Part shown: one piece after another, positions 1 to 6,081 of the stretch
How the letters are laid out: each line of letters starts with the position of its first letter
How positions within the stretch are numbered: position 1 is the first letter of the stretch
Source: Chloroflexota bacterium
GTDB lineage: Bacteria; Chloroflexota; Anaerolineae; J102
DNA: 6,081 bases
Assembly: GCA_003353825.1 (NCBI GenBank)
Contig: PIVW01000362.1
Span: 1 to 6,081, forward strand
Direction of reading: 5' to 3'
Made by a program: the position numbers and the translations under genes
The notes under the pieces: generated by a model
What the model saw: only the letters and a program-made list of their open reading frames with translations
Database searches by the model: none
What the model was told of the DNA's origin: nothing

Positions 1-510
1 AAACAGAACGCATTGACTTGATTTCAGCCACTCGAACTCTGGAAATGCTTTGTTAAAGTGAGTCTTGCCTCCCAGGAATTTGAAGCAAGAAAAATATGAC
101 CTCAAAACGGGAATTGCTGGACCTGTGTTGTTTTCCTCGACCACCACACCTGCCGACACCGCCGCATGCCTGGCTGCCGTTGATCTATTAGAAGGAAGTG
201 AGATCCTGGTCGAGAAACTGTGGGAGAATGCCCGCTATCTGCAACAAGGTGTACAATCTCTGGGCTTCGACACCGGCAACAGCCAAACACCCACTCTTCC
301 TATCATGCTCGGTGATGCCGGTACTGCCAAACAGTTTAGCCGCAGCCTGTTCGATAATGGTGTATTCGCCATGGGCATCGGCTTCCCAACGGTACGCAAG
401 GTCTGGCACGCATCCGCGTTATGAACACCGCAGCACACACCCGCGATGACTTGGATTTTGGCCTGGAAGTGTTTGCAAAGGTGGGCAAAGAATTGGGCGT
501 TATCCCCTAG
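1..510 (+). pseudogene. kbl: Decayed 3' portion of a Kbl-type glycine C-acetyltransferase (2-amino-3-ketobutyrate CoA ligase) gene
   Basis: Intact members are PLP enzymes of the alpha-oxoamine synthase family that interconvert glycine plus acetyl-CoA and 2-amino-3-ketobutyrate in threonine breakdown. From about 104 to 394 one frame reads Kbl C-terminal domain sequence, including VLFSSTTTPADTAACLAA, LVEKLWENARY and GIGFPTV. That frame then runs into an early stop at 424-426. Shifting one base after 394 restores the family ending: ARIR, AAHT and GKELGVIP, with a stop at 508-510. This indicates loss of one base in what was probably GTA-CCG-CAA. Upstream, the same frame has a TGA at 59-61, and a second one-base loss near 41 would join it to weak family-like sequence (IDLIS) in another frame. 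With these repairs, about 154 codons lie between the expected PLP-lysine position (44-46, now Asn AAT) and the stop. E. coli Kbl has about the same number of residues after Lys244. Family assignment is firm for 104-510 and tentative for 1-100. Kbl fits better than BioF because of the C-terminal wording. Confidence 0.78.
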
Positions 511-576
511 TTTCATGTTTAATGTTTATCTGAGCTATCCAAGACCGCTATAAAGAGCCAAAAGGAGCCCTACAAC

Positions 577-1563
577 ATGACCAAACTTCCAGACCGCAAT
601 CTCGCACTTGACCTGGTGCGCGTGACAGAAGCCGCTGCACTGGCCGCCGGACGTTGGGTGGGCCGTGGCCAAAAGGAGACTGCAGATCAAGCCGCGGTTG
701 ATGCCATGCGTCTGGTGCTCAGCACGGTGGAAATGGATGGCATCGTCATCATTGGCGAAGGTGAAAAAGATGAAGCGCCAATGTTGTTCAACGGCGAAAA
801 ATTAGGGTCAGGTGTACCTCCTGAGACCGATATTGCCGTGGACCCTATCGATGGCACTACATTAACGGCGAAAGGTGGATCGGGTGCTCTGGCGGTCGTT
901 GCTGTGGCTGAACGGGGTTCTATGTACAATCCTTACGATGTCGTTTACATGGATAAAATCGCTGTCGGACCCGAGGCATGTGATATGATCGATATCAACT
1001 CGACGGTGGAGATGAACATCCGCCGCGTGGCACGTGCGCTCAGAAAAACCCCAAATGACATCGCCGTCATGATCCTCGATCGCCCGCGTCACGATGAGTT
1101 AATTGCGCGGGTTCGAGAGACAGGCGCTCGCATTCTGCTCATCAGCGATGGGGATGTGGCGGGTGCTATTGCCACCTGTCTGCCCGATTCTGGGGTGGAC
1201 ATCCTCATGGGCGTGGGTGGATCGCCAGAAGCGGTGATCGCCGCCGCTGCTTTGAAGGCGATGGGAGGGGAAATGCAATGCAAGCTCTGGCCACGCAACG
1301 AACAGGAACGGACGAATGCACACAAGGCCGGCCTGGACCTGAATGGTGTGCTCGACATCAATGATCTAGTGACCGGCGACAATGTTTTCTTCGCTGCTAC
1401 CGGCGTGACCACAGGCGCTTTACTCAACGGTGTGCGTTATTTCGGTGGCGGTGCTATCACACACAGCATTGTCATGCGCTCCCAATCAGGAACGGTGCGA
1501 AATATCCGCTCGACCCATCGATTGAATAAGCTTATGCAATACAGTAGTGTGGAGTGTACATGA
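577..1563 (+). CDS. glpX: Class II fructose-1,6-bisphosphatase GlpX
   Basis: This cytosolic enzyme hydrolyses fructose 1,6-bisphosphate to fructose 6-phosphate plus phosphate, the committed step of gluconeogenesis, using divalent metal. The product has 328 residues, close to E. coli GlpX (336). The lithium-sensitive phosphatase fold motifs are all present. TAD gives Asp37, [10 protein letters not shown] gives Glu61, DPIDGTT gives Asp89, Asp92 and Thr94, and GGSPEAV gives Glu218. These match the E. coli metal ligands Asp33, Glu57, Asp85, Glu88 and Glu213, with Asp replacing Glu at the fourth position. The PRHD (170-173) and DGDVA (191-195) segments are also family signatures. The start is set by AAAGGAG at 561-567, nine bases before the ATG. 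There is no signal peptide. The stop overlaps the next start as ATGA, so it is cotranscribed with ppx. Some bacterial GlpX enzymes also act on sedoheptulose 1,7-bisphosphate; the sequence alone cannot show whether this one does. Confidence 0.96.
   Translation: MTKLPDRNLALDLVRVTEAAALAAGRWVGRGQKETADQAAVDAMRLVLSTVEMDGIVIIGEGEKDEAPMLFNGEKLGSGVPPETDIAVDPIDGTTLTAKGGSGALAVVAVAERGSMYNPYDVVYMDKIAVGPEACDMIDINSTVEMNIRRVARALRKTPNDIAVMILDRPRHDELIARVRETGARILLISDGDVAGAIATCLPDSGVDILMGVGGSPEAVIAAAALKAMGGEMQCKLWPRNEQERTNAHKAGLDLNGVLDINDLVTGDNVFFAATGVTTGALLNGVRYFGGGAITHSIVMRSQSGTVRNIRSTHRLNKLMQYSSVECT
1551..1562 (+). promoter_or_regulatory. Shine-Dalgarno and ATGA stop/start overlap choosing the ppx start
   Basis: GGAG at 1551-1554 lies five bases before the ATG at 1560, inside the last codons of glpX. 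The ATG overlaps the glpX TGA (1561-1563) as ATGA. A GTG at 1554 is also in frame but overlaps the GGAG itself and has no ribosome binding site of its own at proper distance, so ATG 1560 is preferred. The arrangement is typical of translational coupling by re-initiation. Confidence 0.82.
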
Positions 1564-3110
1564 CTCAGCGCGCCGGCGTTGTCGATCTCGGTTCAAATAC
1601 GACCCGGCTCGTGATCTATGAATACGAGCCGGGCAAGCGTTTCCGCCTGTCAGATGAGGTTCGCGAGGTGGTACGCCTGCGCGAAGGCATGGGCAACAGC
1701 AATGTCTTACGAGCCGCGGCCATCGAACGCAGCCTCAATGCCTTGCGCATGTTTCGACGACTGTGCGATGTCATGGATGTACAAAATACCACCGTGGTCG
1801 CAACCAGTGCTGTCCGAGACGCGGCCAACAGCGATTCATTTTTAGGCCACGCCACAGCCGATACCGGTTGGACTTTACGCATCCTCTCGGGTGAAGAGGA
1901 GGGGTATTATGGCGCTCTGGGCGCGATCAACGCCACGGGACTGCGCGAGGGTTTTGTCATTGATCTGGGTGGGGGCAGTGCACAGGTGGTCGAGATACGT
2001 GCTGGTGTTCCGAGACGCAGTGTGAGCATGCCGTTAGGCGCATTGCGCCTAACCGAGATGTTTGTGGGGTCAAAAAAAGTGCAGGTTGACAGAGTTGAAG
2101 CCCTACGCGCATTTGTACGCGAGCAACTCGAACCGTTGACCTGGTTCAAAGCCGGATATAAGGACTCGTTGGTTGCCATCGGCGGCACCATCCGCAATAT
2201 CACGCAAGTGGATCAGGCTAGCAAAGGTTACCCGCTAGACAGCGTCCACGGTTACGAATTGGCAGCTATTGACCTGCATGATATCAGTGAGCGACTATGG
2301 CCACTATCCGTCAAGAAACGCAGCGCCATACGCGGCCTACGCTATGACCGGGCCGATATCATTCATGCAGGGGCTCTGGCGTATAGCGAAATATCGCGCT
2401 TCAGTGGTTTTGATAGCATCACGATCAGTCGCCAGGGATTGCGCGAAGGTGTATTTTACGAGCGGTTTCTCGATGACCAGACTGAGCCGACGATCTCAAA
2501 TCTGCGGCAGTTCAGCGTGATGAACCTGGCCCGAAATTTCAATTGCGACGATGTGCATAGCCACCATGTGGCAGATCTGGCATTGTCCATGTTCGATCAG
2601 TTACAACCTGCCCACCAACTCGACAGCGGTTACAGAGGAATCCTTTGGGCAGCGGCCATGCTGCATGACATCGGCACGATAGTGGATTATCAATACCACC
2701 ACCATCACTCCTACTACATCGTGCTCAATCACACTCTGCCTGGCTACACCCCACGTGAACTGGCACTGATCGCGCTGCTGTGCCGTTATCATCGTAGCAA
2801 GGGCAAGCCCAAAACCAAGCCGTTGACTTCCCTAGTTGTAGAATCTGACACCGAGGCGTTGGTCGTCTTGGCCGGCATATTGCGTCTGGCCGAATTCTTC
2901 GAGCGGGGCCGCCACCAGGTGATCCGGGATCTGCGCTGCCATCTGGACCTAGAACAGGGTTGGGTCCAGATCGAAGCTCTGGCACAGGGTGACGCCGCCA
3001 TGGAATTGTGGGACGCCGGGCGTAATCTCGATGTATTGAGACAGGCTTTGGGGTTGGAGGTTGAATTGGTAGAAGGGTTGTGGTTGACCAATTCCTCTGC
3101 CTCCGCTTGA
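1560..3110 (+). CDS. ppx: Exopolyphosphatase / pppGpp phosphatase (Ppx/GppA family) with C-terminal HD domain
   Basis: Family members release terminal phosphate from inorganic polyphosphate, and GppA-type members convert pppGpp to ppGpp. The product has 516 residues from ATG 1560, similar to E. coli Ppx (513). The N-terminal actin-like ATPase-fold part has phosphate-binding DLGSNTTR (9-16), TSAVRDA (82-88) and SGEEEGYYG (110-118). The last segment carries the acidic residue equivalent to catalytic Glu121 of E. coli Ppx. Further motifs are DLGGGSAQ (135-142), AIGGT (206-210) and RQGLREG (291-297). From about 315 an HD-type helical domain follows, with His336, the HD pair 369-370 and a four-His run at 380-383 in a context usual for this family. 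The protein is probably cytosolic, with no membrane segment. It is cotranscribed with glpX. Sequence cannot separate Ppx from GppA activity, so the symbol names the family rather than a proven substrate. Confidence 0.92.
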   Translation: MTQRAGVVDLGSNTTRLVIYEYEPGKRFRLSDEVREVVRLREGMGNSNVLRAAAIERSLNALRMFRRLCDVMDVQNTTVVATSAVRDAANSDSFLGHATADTGWTLRILSGEEEGYYGALGAINATGLREGFVIDLGGGSAQVVEIRAGVPRRSVSMPLGALRLTEMFVGSKKVQVDRVEALRAFVREQLEPLTWFKAGYKDSLVAIGGTIRNITQVDQASKGYPLDSVHGYELAAIDLHDISERLWPLSVKKRSAIRGLRYDRADIIHAGALAYSEISRFSGFDSITISRQGLREGVFYERFLDDQTEPTISNLRQFSVMNLARNFNCDDVHSHHVADLALSMFDQLQPAHQLDSGYRGILWAAAMLHDIGTIVDYQYHHHHSYYIVLNHTLPGYTPRELALIALLCRYHRSKGKPKTKPLTSLVVESDTEALVVLAGILRLAEFFERGRHQVIRDLRCHLDLEQGWVQIEALAQGDAAMELWDAGRNLDVLRQALGLEVELVEGLWLTNSSASA

Positions 3111-3219
3111 AGTCTGCCGCGCAGGAATCCAACAACTCTGTTTATTCGCCGGATCATTCGAACAGCGCCTGTACGTGTACCCTCAGGACTTCGAGACCAG
3201 AGCAAGACGGCCCAAATGA

Positions 3220-3245
3220 TCGTTCAAGTACGCATGTACTAACGA
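3220..3245. repeat. Inverted repeat / hairpin in the ppx-lon gap
   Basis: TCGTT (3220-3224) pairs with AACGA (3241-3245), and AGTAC (3227-3231) pairs with GTACT (3236-3240). The loop is GCAT, and a two-base CA bulge interrupts the left arm, giving ten base pairs in total. No T-run follows, so it is not a standard intrinsic terminator. It lies about 70 bases upstream of the candidate lon -35 box. An operator, an RNA processing hairpin or chance are all possible. Confidence 0.45.
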
Positions 3246-3313
3246 AACGCTAATGAAACTATGATGCTGCGCATATCCTCATGGTTTTTAATGGAGATAC
3301 AGGTAAAATAGTT

Positions 3314-3341
3314 TTGACGCGTCGTAACGCGCGACTATACC
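3314..3341 (+). promoter_or_regulatory. Candidate sigma-70-type promoter for lon
   Basis: TTGACG (3314-3319, five of six matches to TTGACA) is followed after 16 bases by TATACC (3336-3341, four of six matches to TATAAT). Transcription would begin around 3348, giving a leader of roughly 65 bases before lon. A better-looking TATATT at 3348-3353 is 28 bases from this -35 and so cannot pair with it. No CIRCE (HrcA) element was seen, so heat-shock control of lon is not supported by sequence. Confidence 0.45.
3318..3331. repeat. Short GC-rich inverted repeat inside the lon promoter spacer
   Basis: CGCGT (3318-3322) and ACGCG (3327-3331) are perfect inverted copies separated by CGTA. A second overlapping pair, GTCG (3321-3324) and CGAC (3332-3335), flanks the same centre. 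The repeat sits between the candidate -35 and -10 boxes, where a bound repressor would block polymerase. It is short enough to arise by chance. Confidence 0.35.
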
Positions 3342-3413
3342 CGTCACTATATTTAACACACACAGTGCAAACTAACCCCACGATGCCCATTAGACACTCC
3401 GACCGAGGTTGCT

Positions 3414-5894
3414 ATGTTTCGCGATATGATGCGAGCGCAAGAATCTGAATTTGATATAGAGAATCTGGAAAATATCTTACCCGAAGAACTACCGATTTTG
3501 CCTTTGAGAAATATCGTCGCCCTGCCTATGGCGGTGATACCGCTGGCCGTAGGTATACCCCGCTCTATCAAGCTGATCGAAGAAGCTCGCGACGGCCATC
3601 GCCTGATTGGTCTGGCCGCAATGAAAGATCCCGAGATCGAAGAACCTGGCCCAGATGATATCTATAGCACAGGCACGGTTGCCCTCATTCATAAAGTGAT
3701 CCACACCGATGATGGCGCTCTTCAGGTTATCGTACAAGGCTTGGAGCGCTTCCAAGTAGATGAATGGTTTGACGCCGATCCTTACCTTAGGGCACGCATC
3801 CGTTTGTCAAAAGAGGAACCTGAAGAGGGCATCGAGTCTTTAGCCTTACGCCAGAGTTTGCTGGATCTGAGCATGGACGTTGCCGACTTGCTACCGAATA
3901 TCCCGGAAGGAGCAGCCTCTTTCCTCGATCAGGTCGAGGATAACCGCCAGCTCGTTTACATCGTTGCTTCTAATCTGCGTATGGAAATCGAACAAGAGCA
4001 AGCTATTCTGGAATCTGACTCAGTCAACGAGAAGATGCGACTTCTGATCATGCTATTGATGCGCGAGAAAGAGGTCCTTACCATCCGCAAACAGATTGCA
4101 GATGAAGCGTCCGAGGAGTTAGGCAAAACGCAGCGTGAATACTACCTGCGCCAGCAGATGGAGGCCATCCGCAAAGAGTTGGGCGAAGCCGACGAGACAG
4201 AAGCGGAGGTTGAAGACTATCGCAGTAAGATTGCAGAAGCAAAACTCCCCGAAGAAGCCGAAAAAGAGGCGTTGCGCGAGTTAAAGCGCATGGAGCGCAT
4301 GCCTCCCCAAGCCGCCGAGCACTCTGTCATCAAGACCTATCTAGACTGGCTGGTGGAACTCCCCTGGAATAATCTCAGCAATGACAATCTCGATATCCCC
4401 CATGCCCGCATTGTACTGGACGAAGATCACTATGACCTGCAGAAAGTAAAAGACCGCATTCTCGAGTACCTGGCCGTGCGCAAACTGGTCAGCGAACGTG
4501 GCATCGAAGCTGCCGAAGGCCATGAAGGCGAAGTACAAGAAGCCATGGGGGCGATCCTCTGTTTCGTGGGCCCACCCGGCGTCGGCAAAACAAGCCTGGG
4601 CAAAAGCATCGCCCGTGCGCTTGGGCGTGAGTTCAGTCGTATGAGCCTGGGCGGCATGCGCGATGAGGCTGAGATCCGTGGCCACCGCCGCACCTATATA
4701 GGGGCCATGCCCGGCCGCATTGTCCAGGCGATCAAGCGTACCGGCACCCGTAATCCAGTGTTCATGCTGGACGAAGTCGATAAGATCGGCTCTGATTGGC
4801 GTGGTGATCCCAGTTCGGCCCTGCTGGAAGTGCTGGATCCACAACAAAACAGCGCCTTCCGCGACCACTACCTGGATGTGGATTTTGATCTCAGCGATGT
4901 CATTTTCGTCACTACTGCCAACACCCTGGAAACGGTTCCGGCCCCATTGCGCGACCGTATGGAGATCATCCCGCTGGAAGGCTATACCGAATACGAGAAA
5001 TTACGCATCGCCGAGGGCTACCTGGTCCCCCGCCAGCGCCGCGCAAATGGCTTGCGAAAAAATGAGATCAGTTTCTTAGAGGATGCCTTGCACGCTATTA
5101 TCCGAGATTACACCCGCGAATCGGGCGTTCGTAGCCTGGAACGCGAGATCGGTAAAGCCTGTCGCAAGGTGGCGGTCAAAATCGCTGCCGGTGATGTAGA
5201 GCAGATCGATGTCACACCAGAAGACATTCGTGAATTCCTGGGCAAACCCCGCTTCTTCTTCGACGCGGCCTTGCGTACCGAGCGGGCAGGCGTTGCCACC
5301 GGTCTGGCCTGGACGCCAGCGGGCGGTGATGTGCTCTTCATCGAATCGACCAAGATGAAGGGGAAAGGCAATCTTACCACGACCGGCCAATTGGGCGATG
5401 TCATGAATGAGTCTGTGCGCATCGCCTTCAGTTGGGTACAGGCCAATGTCGAGAACCTGGGTGTGGACCCAAACTGCTTCGAAAACTCGAACTTCCACAT
5501 CCATGTTCCCGCCGGCGCCACGCCCAAAGATGGCCCCAGTGCCGGTGTCACCATGGCCACATCTATCGTCAGTCTGCTACAGAACAAGCCCGTACGCTCT
5601 GATGTAGGCATGACGGGTGAGATCACCTTGCGAGGTCAAGTCCTACCCATTGGCGGGCTCAAGCAAAAGGTATTGGCCGCACACCGGGCCGGGCTCAAGA
5701 CCGTGATCTTGCCGGAGCGCAACGAGGCTGACTTGGACGATCTGCCCGACGATGTGCGCGAGAGCATGACCTTTGTGGCGGTGGACAGCATCGAGCAGGT
5801 TGTGGGAACAGCTTTACGGTCGGATGAAATCGAGGAGCCGGCCGTGGCCGAATCACCGATTGAAGCGGCGGTGCCTGAACCTGTGTTGAATTAG
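3414..5894 (+). CDS. lon: ATP-dependent Lon protease (LonA)
   Basis: This cytosolic hexameric AAA+ serine protease degrades misfolded proteins and short-lived regulators. The product has 826 residues, slightly longer than E. coli Lon (784). The N-terminal substrate-binding domain begins around LPILPLRNIVALP (26-38), followed by a charged helical/coiled-coil region (about 200-300). The AAA+ module has Walker A GPPGVGKTS (386-394), Walker B VFMLDEVDKI (449-458), sensor-1 TTAN (500-503), arginines at PLRDRME (511-517) and sensor-2 GVRSLER (571-577). The protease domain has PKDGPSAG with catalytic Ser709 and GGLKQK with catalytic Lys752. Their 43-residue spacing equals Ser679/Lys722 of E. coli. 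There is no membrane segment, so it is LonA rather than LonB. GAGG at 3405-3408 lies five bases before the chosen ATG; ATG codons at residues 5 and 6 are weaker alternatives. The last 24 residues form an acidic, Ala/Pro-rich tail beyond the conserved domain. Confidence 0.98.
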   Translation: MFRDMMRAQESEFDIENLENILPEELPILPLRNIVALPMAVIPLAVGIPRSIKLIEEARDGHRLIGLAAMKDPEIEEPGPDDIYSTGTVALIHKVIHTDDGALQVIVQGLERFQVDEWFDADPYLRARIRLSKEEPEEGIESLALRQSLLDLSMDVADLLPNIPEGAASFLDQVEDNRQLVYIVASNLRMEIEQEQAILESDSVNEKMRLLIMLLMREKEVLTIRKQIADEASEELGKTQREYYLRQQMEAIRKELGEADETEAEVEDYRSKIAEAKLPEEAEKEALRELKRMERMPPQAAEHSVIKTYLDWLVELPWNNLSNDNLDIPHARIVLDEDHYDLQKVKDRILEYLAVRKLVSERGIEAAEGHEGEVQEAMGAILCFVGPPGVGKTSLGKSIARALGREFSRMSLGGMRDEAEIRGHRRTYIGAMPGRIVQAIKRTGTRNPVFMLDEVDKIGSDWRGDPSSALLEVLDPQQNSAFRDHYLDVDFDLSDVIFVTTANTLETVPAPLRDRMEIIPLEGYTEYEKLRIAEGYLVPRQRRANGLRKNEISFLEDALHAIIRDYTRESGVRSLEREIGKACRKVAVKIAAGDVEQIDVTPEDIREFLGKPRFFFDAALRTERAGVATGLAWTPAGGDVLFIESTKMKGKGNLTTTGQLGDVMNESVRIAFSWVQANVENLGVDPNCFENSNFHIHVPAGATPKDGPSAGVTMATSIVSLLQNKPVRSDVGMTGEITLRGQVLPIGGLKQKVLAAHRAGLKTVILPERNEADLDDLPDDVRESMTFVAVDSIEQVVGTALRSDEIEEPAVAESPIEAAVPEPVLN

Positions 5895-5916
5895 GCTTCA
5901 CATCCCCAAATCGTTG

Positions 5917-5953
5917 AGAGCCCTGGTGTGACATTCACTGCCAGGGCTCTTTT
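5917..5953 (+). terminator. Probable Rho-independent terminator after lon
   Basis: AGAGCCCTGG (5917-5926) and CCAGGGCTCT (5941-5950) form a perfect ten-base-pair stem 22 bases after the lon stop. The 14-base interior can fold further, GTGA (5928-5931) pairing with TCAC (5935-5938) around a CAT loop. The right arm runs straight into TTTT (5950-5953). The T-run is short, so termination may be incomplete. Confidence 0.78.
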
Positions 5954-6004
5954 CGATCTACATAACAATACCTTCGCCGAACATTTGAGCTAATGAGAAA
6001 GACA

Positions 6005-6068
6005 GAGCAGATTGTATAATTGTTTTTTACAACCAGATTCAATCTGAAAAACAAAGGACAATCTGCTC
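6005..6068. repeat. Nested inverted-repeat structure abutting the start of the next gene
   Basis: There are three nested paired layers. The outer arms are GAGCAGATTGT (6005-6015) and ACAATCTGCTC (6058-6068), a perfect 11-base match. The middle arms are TTGTTTTT (6020-6027) and AAAAACAA (6047-6054). The inner arms are CAGAT (6034-6038) and ATCTG (6042-6046) around TCA. The hexamer CAGATT occurs at 6008-6013 and 6034-6039 and inverted at 6041-6046 and 6060-6065, so outer and inner arms share a core. The right outer arm ends exactly at the base before ATG 6069. It could be the left end of an insertion element, a multi-site operator or an RNA control hairpin. Confidence 0.7.
6015..6020 (+). promoter_or_regulatory. 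Consensus -10 hexamer upstream of the 3' partial gene
   Basis: TATAAT is a perfect -10 match and overlaps the last base of the left outer repeat arm. No -35 box lies at normal distance: the bases 16-18 upstream are AT/GA-rich, and TTGAGC (5985-5990) is 24 bases away. If used, transcription would start near 6027, inside the inverted repeat, leaving a leader of about 42 bases. It may be activator-dependent or fortuitous in AT-rich sequence. Confidence 0.4.
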
Positions 6069-6081
6069 ATGATAGATATTA
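6069..6081 (+). CDS. Start of an unidentified gene, cut by the window edge
   Basis: ATG at 6069 begins a frame reading Met-Ile-Asp-Ile before the window ends. AAAGGA at 6053-6058 is a good ribosome binding site ten bases upstream, and a consensus -10 hexamer lies further up at 6015-6020. Four residues cannot identify the product. The inverted repeat directly upstream makes a transposase or an autoregulated gene worth considering, but this is inference from context only. Confidence 0.5.

Larger units (their letters stand above)
3111..3413. other. Intergenic region between ppx and lon (303 bases)
   Basis: No supported gene is seen here. A 55-codon open frame from ATG 3281 to the TGA at 3446-3448 exists, but it lacks a ribosome binding site and runs into lon out of frame. 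No convincing terminator follows ppx: the hairpin-forming stretches near 3168-3187 and 3220-3245 lack a T-run, so read-through into lon is possible. The right half holds the candidate lon promoter (3314-3341), described separately. The lon ribosome binding site GAGG lies at 3405-3408. Confidence 0.7.

Noticed and set aside
518..554. Possible glpX promoter elements (TTTAAT at 518-523, TATAAA at 549-554)
   Set aside because: Neither has a convincing -35 box at proper spacing, and the second would start transcription on top of the ribosome binding site. They are AT-rich matches too weak to list.
1554..1556. GTG as the ppx start codon
   Set aside because: It overlaps the GGAG that best serves as ribosome binding site for ATG 1560, adds only two residues, and the ATG makes the standard ATGA overlap.
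2697..2708. Run of four histidines in Ppx as an unusual metal-binding insertion
   Set aside because: A His-rich segment after the HD pair is usual for the HD domain of this family, so it is not evidence of a new function.
3168..3187. CCTG/CAGG hairpin after ppx as a terminator
   Set aside because: The stem is only four pairs plus a short inner pairing with an asymmetric bulge, and no T-run follows.
2725..3205. Two overlapping reverse-strand open frames (136 and 138 codons) over the 3' end of ppx
   Set aside because: They overlap the HD domain coding sequence and each other, are Arg/Pro/Ser-rich as expected of antisense frames, and show no recognisable domain.
3281..3448. A 55-codon open frame starting in the ppx-lon gap and overlapping lon
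   Set aside because: There is no ribosome binding site before ATG 3281, the frame contains the candidate lon promoter, it overlaps lon out of frame, and the product resembles nothing I recognise.
4341..4868. Long reverse-strand open frame (175 codons) inside lon
   Set aside because: It is antisense to the AAA+ module of lon, whose motifs are intact; it is a by-product of codon bias in the sense gene.
5108..5626. Reverse-strand open frame (172 codons) opposite the Lon protease domain
   Set aside because: It covers the catalytic region of lon on the other strand, with no family motifs or start signal; it is a shadow of the real gene.

Overview
The window reads like a free-living bacterium of moderate GC content, carrying three intact housekeeping genes on the + strand. 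The Lon sequence style, the class II (GlpX-type) fructose bisphosphatase and the Kbl-like remnant would suit a Chloroflexota (Anaerolineae-like) or other deep-branching lineage. That placement is an impression from protein style, not something the sequence proves.

Layout: (1) Positions 1-510 hold the decayed 3' part of a kbl-type gene (glycine C-acetyltransferase, PLP enzyme). It is broken by an in-frame stop and at least one single-base frameshift. (2) Positions 577-1563 encode GlpX, class II fructose-1,6-bisphosphatase. (3) Positions 1560-3110 encode a Ppx/GppA exopolyphosphatase with a C-terminal HD domain. Its ATG overlaps the glpX stop as ATGA, so the two genes form a tightly coupled operon. 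(4) Positions 3111-3413 are a 303-base non-coding gap with a hairpin and a candidate lon promoter. (5) Positions 3414-5894 encode a complete LonA ATP-dependent protease. (6) A hairpin plus short T-run follows lon as a probable terminator. (7) Positions 6005-6068 form a nested, AT-rich inverted-repeat structure. It carries a consensus -10 hexamer on its left side and a ribosome binding site just before an ATG at 6069, the first codons of a gene that runs off the window.

How the genes work together: GlpX controls gluconeogenic flux and Ppx/GppA hydrolyses polyphosphate (and in some bacteria pppGpp), so the coupled pair would link carbon and phosphate/stringent metabolism. Lon degrades misfolded and regulatory proteins, and in E. 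coli polyphosphate is known to stimulate Lon, so a ppx-lon neighbourhood is suggestive. Lon nevertheless appears to have its own promoter.

No CRISPR array, tRNA, rRNA, complete mobile element or clearly new defence system is visible. The most interesting region is the palindromic structure at the 3' edge. Its geometry resembles the read-through-protected start of a transposase or a tightly controlled gene, but the coding sequence needed to judge this lies outside the window.
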